From Sinomonas terrae (GTDB lineage: Bacteria; Actinomycetota; Actinomycetes; Actinomycetales; Micrococcaceae), in NCBI RefSeq assembly GCF_022539255.1, contig NZ_JAKZBV010000001.1, positions 3,038,001 through 3,102,000 of the forward strand: DNA of 64,000 bases. Direction: 5' to 3'. Under the pieces are notes generated by a model. It was not told the origin of the DNA, searched no databases, and saw only the letters and a list, made by a program, of their open reading frames with translations. Below are positions 24,480 through 30,717 of this stretch, piece after piece. Position numbers and translations under genes: made by a program. The number at the start of each line of letters is the position of its first letter. Position 1 is the first letter of the stretch.

Positions 24480-24777
24480 GGGGTTCCTTCCTCGAGTAGG
24501 GGCAGATGCTTCTGGCCGCGGCGCGGCCGGCGTCGGCCCGGGTGAAGGTCACTCCGAGGCATTCCTGTGATGGGCCACGGCCCCGCAGGGGTCGGGCAGT
24601 CTTCTGATCAAGCCATCGGTGTGGGCCGGGCGGGCGCCGGGCACCAACCCCATGGCTGGACAATTCGGGGCGAAGGCCCATGAAGGGGCCAGTGTTCATT
24701 CGAGTCACAGCCGAGGAGAAGGCGTCCAGCACCTACCCTGCCAGCCGGTCCCGGACCAGCCGCTCCAAGACTCACAG
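24480..24777. other. Shared upstream noncoding region of two IS110 elements; candidate bridge-RNA locus
   Basis: 298 bp lies between the divergent starts (24479 minus, 24778 plus). In IS110-subgroup elements the bridge RNA is transcribed from the left end, upstream of the transposase. This region would therefore contain the left ends, and possibly bridge RNAs, of both. It is GC-rich with many short inverted repeats, but I could not draw a confident bridge-RNA fold by eye. Confidence 0.5.
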
Positions 24778-25869
24778 GTGTTCATTGAGCGTACGAGTGT
24801 TGGGCTGGATGTGCACGCCCACTCGATCGCGGCGGCAGCGATCGACGGCGACACAGGCGAGCTGGTCCAGGCCAGAATGGCCCCGTCTTTCGAGGTTGTG
24901 AAGTCATGGCTGGGAGGGCTTTCCGGCCCGGTCGCCGTGGTCTACGAAGCCGGCCCAACGGGGTTCGGACTTGCGAGGGCCTTGACCTCACAGGGAGTCA
25001 GGTGCGTGGTCGCCGCACCGTCGAAGCTCCAGCGGCCATCGGGAGACCGGGTCAAGACCGATGCAAGGGACGCGGTGCACCTGGCGCGGCTGCTGCGCTT
25101 AGACGAGGTAACTGCGGTCGCGGTCCCGACCGTAGGCCAGGAGTCGGCGCGCGATCTGGTCCGGGCCAGGGAGGACTGCCGAGGCGATCTGATGCGTGCC
25201 AGGCACCGGCTTTCCAAGCTCCTCCTGCGCCACGGGATCGTCTACGAGGGTGGGGACGCCTGGACAGGAAAGCACGACGTCTGGCTGCGCCGCGAGGCTC
25301 TCGCGCTGCTGGAGTCGAGGGCGACACGGGCGGCCTTCGACTCCGACTATGAGGCCGTCCTGTCGGTCAAGGCACGCAGGGACCGCCTTGATGCGGCGAT
25401 CGAGGAGCTGGCGGCCGATTCGGAGTTCACCCCCATCGTGCGGCGCCTGGGGTGCCTACGTGGTGTCAGCACCCTGACCGGGTTCGCCCTTGCGGTGGAG
25501 ATCGGCGACTGGGGGAGGTTCACCGGGGCCACGATCGGCTCCTTCGTCGGGCTCGTCCCCTCCGAGCACTCCTCGGGCGGCTCCCGCGCCCAAGGCCCGG
25601 TCACCAAAGCCGGCAACTCCCACGCCCGCAGGCTGCTTGTCGAGGCAGCCTGGCACCACCGCGCCCACTACAGCATCGGAAAGAGGATGCAGGATCGCTG
25701 GGACCTCGCCCCCGCAGCCGCCAGGGCCCGGGGCGATGCGGGCAATCGGCGCCTGCACGCCCGCTGGGTCAAGTTCCTCAAGCGCAGCAAGCGGCCCACC
25801 GTCGCCAACGCCGCAATAGCACGCGAGCTGGCAGGCTGGTGCTGGTCCCTAGCCGTCATGGACGACTGA
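24778..25869 (+). CDS. IS110-family transposase (second element)
   Basis: 363 residues from GTG 24778, the usual start region for this subfamily (V/M-FIERTSVGLDVHA). DEDD residues are D11, E57 (VVYEAGPTGFGL), and D95/D98 (KTDARDAVHLA). The C-terminal domain has RRLGCLRGVSTLTG and the serine region SSGGSRAQGPVTKAGNSHARR. It is clearly different in sequence from the neighbouring IS110 transposase, so the pair is not a simple inverted duplication. Intact. Confidence 0.92.
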   Translation: MFIERTSVGLDVHAHSIAAAAIDGDTGELVQARMAPSFEVVKSWLGGLSGPVAVVYEAGPTGFGLARALTSQGVRCVVAAPSKLQRPSGDRVKTDARDAVHLARLLRLDEVTAVAVPTVGQESARDLVRAREDCRGDLMRARHRLSKLLLRHGIVYEGGDAWTGKHDVWLRREALALLESRATRAAFDSDYEAVLSVKARRDRLDAAIEELAADSEFTPIVRRLGCLRGVSTLTGFALAVEIGDWGRFTGATIGSFVGLVPSEHSSGGSRAQGPVTKAGNSHARRLLVEAAWHHRAHYSIGKRMQDRWDLAPAAARARGDAGNRRLHARWVKFLKRSKRPTVANAAIARELAGWCWSLAVMDD

Positions 25870-26155
25870 GCTTCGCAGACCGCTTCGCCGAGGATGGGGA
25901 ATGACGGCAGCGCGTGGAGCTACCCGCGTCCGTTCTATGAGCAGGCCTCCCGGGCCGACGCTCGACTTCTAGACCCGCGGAACAGCTCCAGCCGAACCAC
26001 CGCCCTGCGGTAGCCAACCCGCGCATATCAGTCTGACCGCGCGTCGCCGAACGACACGCTCGCCACCCCCCACCTAGCGAAGCACAGAGGTGCCGCCGGG
26101 GACCTCCTTCCCGACGGCACCTCACCATGCCCACTTGACAGAACACCGCTCAATA
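25870..26155. other. Right-end noncoding region of the second IS110 element
   Basis: It contains a strong hairpin at 26088-26122 (AGGTGCCG pairs with CGGCACCT) and the probable element end CACTTGACAGAACACCG. The HNH stop codon follows immediately, so the element sits at the very end of that gene. No gene seen. Confidence 0.55.
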
Positions 26156-28039
26156 TCAGAACGGCGGCGGGGCGTCAGGCTCTGGATACGTGACGTATCG
26201 ACGGCCCGTCGGCGAAGTCCACTCAAGAATTCCGCCCGGCGGCGCATCAACAGTTGCGGGTGATGAGGCCTCGGCTTCGTATTGTTTCTCCGGGTCGTCT
26301 TGTTTCTCCGGGTCGTCTCGTTTCTCCGGGTCGTCTTGCGTCTCCGGCCTCACCTGCCGCAGTTTCCACACACCCAAGCTCTTGAGCCTATGGTGCTCAC
26401 GACAGAGAAGGGCCAGGTTTGCGACCTCCGTGGTGCCGCCGTCCTGCCATTCCTCTGTATGGTCTGCTTCAGTGGCGGGCGCTGGTTTGTCGCAGCCTGG
26501 GAAGCGGCACGTCCGATCTCTGGCCCCGAGGAATCGTCGTATAGCGAGCGAGGGCGTGTACCTCCTCCTGCCGAGCACCAAAGGGGCCCCCGACTCGGGA
26601 TCAACGAACATGGTCGTCCAAGTGGAGGCCTCGGCTGCCAGCTGTCGCGCGGCGGGGGCGTCGATGGGCCCATAGCCAAGGATTTCGCCGGGCGTTTCCG
26701 CCTCTCCAGAAAGGCTTCGTGCTGGCACCGTGACGACCACCTCCATCCTCACTCCACCACCGACAACCGGACGCCCTGCCACCACCGAACGGCAATCACT
26801 GGCGTCGGCGTCGAGCTCGCCAATAGTTTTCGCGCGGGGCTGGGGAGGCGCTGTGGCGTTTGTACAGGCGGCGTTTGTACAGGCGGCGTTTGTACAGGCG
26901 GCGTTTGCAGAGGCGGCGTTTGCAGAGGCGGAGGGCACGGGGGCATGAGCAGAAGCGGACGCGGAAGAACCTGACGTTGCGGAGAAAGACCCGGGGAAAT
27001 ACTCAGGAAGCGGCGCGGAGTTCGGCGCAGAGACTGAAGGGTCGAGTAGCAGATCTCGAAAGACGTCCGCCCTGAGTTGGCCGATTCCGCGCGACTCTCC
27101 CGGCTGCTGCAAGGATCTGGCGAGAGCCTCGAGGCGCGTGTCGATCGCTGCCCCGACCTCGACCGGAAGGTGGGCGGTGATCCAGCACATCCCGTCCTTC
27201 GAGGGCTCGACCTCGACTTTTCGGAACGCCGCCGCTCTCTCCTTTCGCGCCGCCAGAGGCTCGTCGTGGTAGTCCTCCGCGAGTCGCCGGAGACGACGTG
27301 AGAGGGCTGCGGGGCTGGGAGCATGGTCAGGGTTATCAGGGCAGGCAAGACTCACTGCAGCAGCGCAGAACTCGGCGTCTTTGCCGGGTGGCAGCACGCA
27401 AGCGTACTCCATTACCGAGCGCGCCCGGCGACGATCAAGTCTTCCCTCCTGCATCGCGTCCAGCACAGGGGCGAGCCCGGGGTCTGTCAGCGCCAACGCC
27501 TCCTCAACCAAGACCCGGCCCGTGCGCTGCGAGACGTTCATCGCAGCCGCGATCTCTGCAGCCGTGATCGACGCTGCTTCGCTTGCTTCAACCGCACCCA
27601 TGGCCACGCGCCGCATCTCGCTGTGCAGAGCGGCGACGGCCTTCAGGCGTAACGCGTGCATCCGCGCCTCCACGAACTCCAGTCCCCGAACGGTCGTCAC
27701 CAAGGAGTCCACGAAGACGGCACGCGCCTCGTGCTCGATAGCGGCCGGAGTCATCGCGGCCCGAGCGTCGTCGGAAGGCTCTGCGTCCCGGGATGGCTCT
27801 GTATCACTGGATGGTTCTGGGCCGCGGGATGGCTCTAGGCCATCAATCAGCCCTGCACGGTCGGTCTGACCCGCCCCCTCAGCCAGCCCCGCGCCGTCGT
27901 CCGCCCCCTGATCCACGCCCGCGCCGTCGTCGGTCTCGTGGCCCTCGCTACGCGGGTCCCCCATGTGTTCCACCGCGTCTTCCCCCATATGGTCCCCGGA
28001 CATGTGGTCCCCCGGGTCCTCCGCCTTGTTCTCCCCCAT
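26156..28039 (-). CDS. 13E12-type DUF222/HNH endonuclease protein
   Basis: 627 residues from ATG 28039, GAGAGGG 7 nt upstream. A hydrophilic N-terminal repeat region (about 1-85) is followed by DUF222 (about 90-340) and a C-terminal HNH nuclease motif (CRFPGCDKP, then EADHTEEW, then CREHHRLK). This multi-copy family is common in actinobacteria; its role is unknown though mobile-DNA links are suspected. Three in-frame repeat tracts are present: SRD/EPS hexads near the N-terminus, NAACT pentads mid-protein, and DDPEKQ hexads near the C-terminus. An IS110 element lies at its 3' end. Confidence 0.88.
   Translation of the reverse strand: MGENKAEDPGDHMSGDHMGEDAVEHMGDPRSEGHETDDGAGVDQGADDGAGLAEGAGQTDRAGLIDGLEPSRGPEPSSDTEPSRDAEPSDDARAAMTPAAIEHEARAVFVDSLVTTVRGLEFVEARMHALRLKAVAALHSEMRRVAMGAVEASEAASITAAEIAAAMNVSQRTGRVLVEEALALTDPGLAPVLDAMQEGRLDRRRARSVMEYACVLPPGKDAEFCAAAVSLACPDNPDHAPSPAALSRRLRRLAEDYHDEPLAARKERAAAFRKVEVEPSKDGMCWITAHLPVEVGAAIDTRLEALARSLQQPGESRGIGQLRADVFRDLLLDPSVSAPNSAPLPEYFPGSFSATSGSSASASAHAPVPSASANAASANAACTNAACTNAACTNATAPPQPRAKTIGELDADASDCRSVVAGRPVVGGGVRMEVVVTVPARSLSGEAETPGEILGYGPIDAPAARQLAAEASTWTTMFVDPESGAPLVLGRRRYTPSLAIRRFLGARDRTCRFPGCDKPAPATEADHTEEWQDGGTTEVANLALLCREHHRLKSLGVWKLRQVRPETQDDPEKRDDPEKQDDPEKQYEAEASSPATVDAPPGGILEWTSPTGRRYVTYPEPDAPPPF
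26278..26345 (-). repeat. 18-bp in-frame repeat (DDPEKQ) in the HNH gene
   Basis: Three to four copies of an 18-bp unit (plus strand TTGTTTCTCCGGGTCGTC) encode DDPEKR/Q just after the HNH motif. Confidence 0.85.
26858..26932 (-). repeat. 15-bp in-frame repeat (NAACT/NAASA) in the HNH gene
   Basis: Three exact copies of TTTGTACAGGCGGCG followed by diverged TTTGCAGAGGCGGCG copies encode Asn-Ala-Ala-Cys-Thr and Asn-Ala-Ala-Ser-Ala pentads. Confidence 0.85.
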
Positions 28040-28338
28040 GAACAAACCCTCTCACCCACCTCCGACAAAATAAGCGAATCGCCCAATCGCCCAAGGAGAC
28101 CCCACCGGACCCCCCGCCCCGGCTCCACTGGGAGCGTCAACCAGACCGCACGCTCCGAGATCCCACTCCCAGGCACCCATGAACCGACCGTCCCACCGCT
28201 CCGAACAAGGATTGCGTCACAGCGGGGTCACTAAATAGGGCAGGGTCGAAGGCTCGGGTTGCGGGTAACGTGGACAGAACACAAGTGTGACGGACGTCTC
28301 GTCAGTGGTCACACTCCCACCCGGCCCAGGGGGAATGC
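28040..28338. other. 299-bp divergent intergenic region (HNH / moxR)
   Basis: It carries the 5' signals of both genes. The moxR side contains an inverted repeat (28284-28315). No gene or long repeat seen. Confidence 0.55.
28284..28315. promoter_or_regulatory. Inverted repeat AGTGTGAC-N16-GTCACACT upstream of moxR
   Basis: Two perfect 8-bp arms 24-55 nt before the moxR ATG. This is a candidate operator for the three-gene moxR operon; the regulator is unknown. Confidence 0.45.
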
Positions 28339-29376
28339 ATGGACGTGCACCACGCGGCAGCGACGGCCCTCACGCCGCGGAGAGCGGCACCTCCGGCAGC
28401 GCCCATGCCGCCCCTGCGCTTCCGCGAACTGTGTGAGACCATCCTCGCCGAGGTCGACAGGGTCATCGACGGGAAGGCAGAAGCTTCGCGCGTCGCACTG
28501 ACGGTGCTGCTCGCCCAGGGCCATCTGCTCGTCGAGGACGTCCCCGGAGTCGGCAAGACGATGCTAGCCAAGACGCTCGCGCGGACGATCGACTGTTCCG
28601 TCAGCCGCATCCAGTTCACGCCGGACCTCCTGCCGAGCGACGTCACGGGCGTCTCGATCTACAACCAGGCGACGCGCCAGTTCGAGTTCCGCCCGGGCGC
28701 CGTCTTCGCGAACATCGTGATCGGCGACGAGATCAACCGGGCATCCGCGAAGACCCAGTCCGCCCTCCTCGAATGCATGGAGGAGCACCAGGTCACGGTC
28801 GACGGAACGTCCTACGGGCTGAGCGAGCCGTTCATGGTCATCGCAACCCAGAACCCCATCGAGATGGAGGGGACGTACCCGCTCCCGGAGGCTCAGCGCG
28901 ACCGGTTCATGGCACGGATCTCCATGGGCTACCCGGACGAGGCCGCCGAGATCGAGATGCTGGAGAGCCACCAGTCCGAATCCCCGCTGTTCTCGATCGA
29001 ACCGGTCGCCGAGGCCTCCGACGTCGCGTCCATGATCGAGTCGGTCAAGGCCGTGTACGTCTCCGACCCCGTCAAGCAATTCACGGTAGCGCTCGGCCGC
29101 GCCACCCGCACGAGCGAGAGGGTCCGGCTCGGGGCGAGCCCACGTGCCGTCCTTCAGCTTCTGCGCGCCGCGAAGGCGCGTGCGGCGCTAGACGGCCGCG
29201 ACTTCGTGTTGCCAGACGACGTCGCGGCCATGGCTCCGGCCGTGCTGGTCCACCGGCTCATCCTGGACCGCCGGGCCGCCGCCGCTGGGCTCACGGTCGC
29301 AGGCGTTCTGGATGCCCTCGTCGCGACGGTGCCGCTTCCGTCCGACGGCGCCGCTCGCCTTCGCCGGCAGGCCTGA
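28339..29376 (+). CDS. MoxR-family AAA+ ATPase
   Basis: 345 residues. Walker A VPGVGKT (68-74), Walker B IVIGDEINRAS, sensor ATQNPIEMEGTYPLPEAQ, and an arginine in RFMARI. MoxR ATPases act as chaperones for partner proteins, typically encoded with DUF58 and transglutaminase genes as here. It is the first gene of that operon; DUF58 follows after 6 nt. Confidence 0.95.
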   Translation: MDVHHAAATALTPRRAAPPAAPMPPLRFRELCETILAEVDRVIDGKAEASRVALTVLLAQGHLLVEDVPGVGKTMLAKTLARTIDCSVSRIQFTPDLLPSDVTGVSIYNQATRQFEFRPGAVFANIVIGDEINRASAKTQSALLECMEEHQVTVDGTSYGLSEPFMVIATQNPIEMEGTYPLPEAQRDRFMARISMGYPDEAAEIEMLESHQSESPLFSIEPVAEASDVASMIESVKAVYVSDPVKQFTVALGRATRTSERVRLGASPRAVLQLLRAAKARAALDGRDFVLPDDVAAMAPAVLVHRLILDRRAAAAGLTVAGVLDALVATVPLPSDGAARLRRQA

Positions 29377-29382
29377 CCTGCC

Positions 29383-30717
29383 ATGGCCGCGCCGCGAGTA
29401 CCGTGGCAGGGTCGCCTGACGAGCGTGGGCTGGGGATTCGTCGTCGCCGGAGCGGTCGTGCTCATCGCGGCACAAGCCATGGGGCGACGCGACCTCCTCC
29501 ATCTCGCGGCGTTCCTCCTGCTCCTCCCGGCCACCGCGTGGATCTCAACTCGCCTGTTCCGCCCTGGCCTGACGATCGAGCGCTCCACCGAGCCGCCTGT
29601 CGTCGAGACGGGGCAGCTCGCCGAGGTTCACTTGGCGATCCGTCACGCCGGTGTCCTCGTGGGCCGGATGTCCATGGCGGAGCAGCTCCCTTCTGCCCTC
29701 GGGACGGGCCCCGACTTCGCGTACCCGGGCCGCACCGTCGGATCCGACGGCGTGAGCCGTTACCGCTACCAGCTCTCGTGCCCCCACCGCGGGCTCTTCC
29801 TGCTCGGCCCCGTCGAGGCCCACTCGACCGACGTCTTCGGCGTGACCGAGCAGCGCACGAGGATCGACGACGGGTCCATCCTCACCGTCACGCCCGCGCC
29901 GATCCCGCTCGCGGCCTCCGTTCTTTCGGGGCTTCGCGGCATCGAGGGTGTCATTGCAACCCGGATGCAGGCGAACCCGTCCGAGGACGACGTCATGACC
30001 CGCGAGTATCGCCACGGGGATCCGATGCGCCGCGTCCACTGGGCCGCCACGGCGCGCCATGGCGACCTCATGGTCCGCCAGGAGGAGTCGGCCACGTCGC
30101 CTGAGGCGACCCTCATCCTCGACCTTCGGCGCGACGCGTTCCCCGTTGCGTCGGGGCGCGCTGTTCCCGCGGACGAGTGGGCCCCCGGCCCTCCCGAGTT
30201 CGAGTGGGCCGTCACGGCGGCAATGTCGATCGCCGCCCATCTCGCCGACCTCGACTACTCGCTCCGCCTCCTCGATGCGGACGGGAGTCTCGCACTCTCG
30301 CACTCGCCGTCGTCGTCCGAACCCGACGCCCCCGACTATTCCGGCCGTACGGGCCTCGCCTCGGTAGCCGAGGGCCTCGCGGCGATCCTTCCCCGAGGCC
30401 GTGAGAACGGCAGCGCAGCCCCGCGCGCAGGGGAAGGCTTCGGCGACCTGCTCCTCGATCGCCTCGAGGCGCACGGCCAGCGCGGCCCGATCGTCGCCGT
30501 CCTCGGGCGCACAACGGCCGACGACGCGCGCGTCCTCGCGCCCGCCGGTTCCGCGTCCGAGCGCGCACTCGCACTCGTCGTCGCCGATCGCCCCGGCGCA
30601 TGCCGAGGGGCCGTCGAGGCCCTGCGTGCGGCAGGCTGGTTCGCGGTCGAGGCGACTCCGTCAACCCGAATCGACGCCGCTTGGCTCGCCCTCACAGGGG
30701 AGGTCCTCCCATGGTGA
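29383..30717 (+). CDS. DUF58 domain protein
   Basis: 444 residues. Two N-terminal transmembrane helices (about 12-32 and 35-52) precede a beta-rich domain and the DUF58 signature REYRHGDPMRRVHW, then a von Willebrand A-like C-terminal part. DUF58 proteins accompany MoxR ATPases; the biochemical role is not established. Its last codons overlap the next start by 7 nt, indicating coupling. Confidence 0.92.
   Translation: MAAPRVPWQGRLTSVGWGFVVAGAVVLIAAQAMGRRDLLHLAAFLLLLPATAWISTRLFRPGLTIERSTEPPVVETGQLAEVHLAIRHAGVLVGRMSMAEQLPSALGTGPDFAYPGRTVGSDGVSRYRYQLSCPHRGLFLLGPVEAHSTDVFGVTEQRTRIDDGSILTVTPAPIPLAASVLSGLRGIEGVIATRMQANPSEDDVMTREYRHGDPMRRVHWAATARHGDLMVRQEESATSPEATLILDLRRDAFPVASGRAVPADEWAPGPPEFEWAVTAAMSIAAHLADLDYSLRLLDADGSLALSHSPSSSEPDAPDYSGRTGLASVAEGLAAILPRGRENGSAAPRAGEGFGDLLLDRLEAHGQRGPIVAVLGRTTADDARVLAPAGSASERALALVVADRPGACRGAVEALRAAGWFAVEATPSTRIDAAWLALTGEVLPW

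Larger units (their letters stand above)
23380..26150. mobile_element. Two divergent IS110-family elements
   Basis: Two different IS110-family transposase genes point away from each other across 298 bp of noncoding DNA. Probable outer ends are marked by TTGACGCGACATAG just beyond the first gene's stop (minus strand, about 23380-23396) and CACTTGACAGAACACCG near 26131-26147 beyond the second. IS110 elements lack clear terminal inverted repeats, so boundaries are approximate. The pair is bracketed by a 28-nt direct repeat of HNH 3' sequence. Confidence 0.75.

Noticed and set aside
23380..26150. Composite transposon
   Set aside because: The two IS110 transposases differ in sequence and carry no cargo between them; the flanking 28-nt repeat is HNH sequence, not a target-site duplication typical of IS110.
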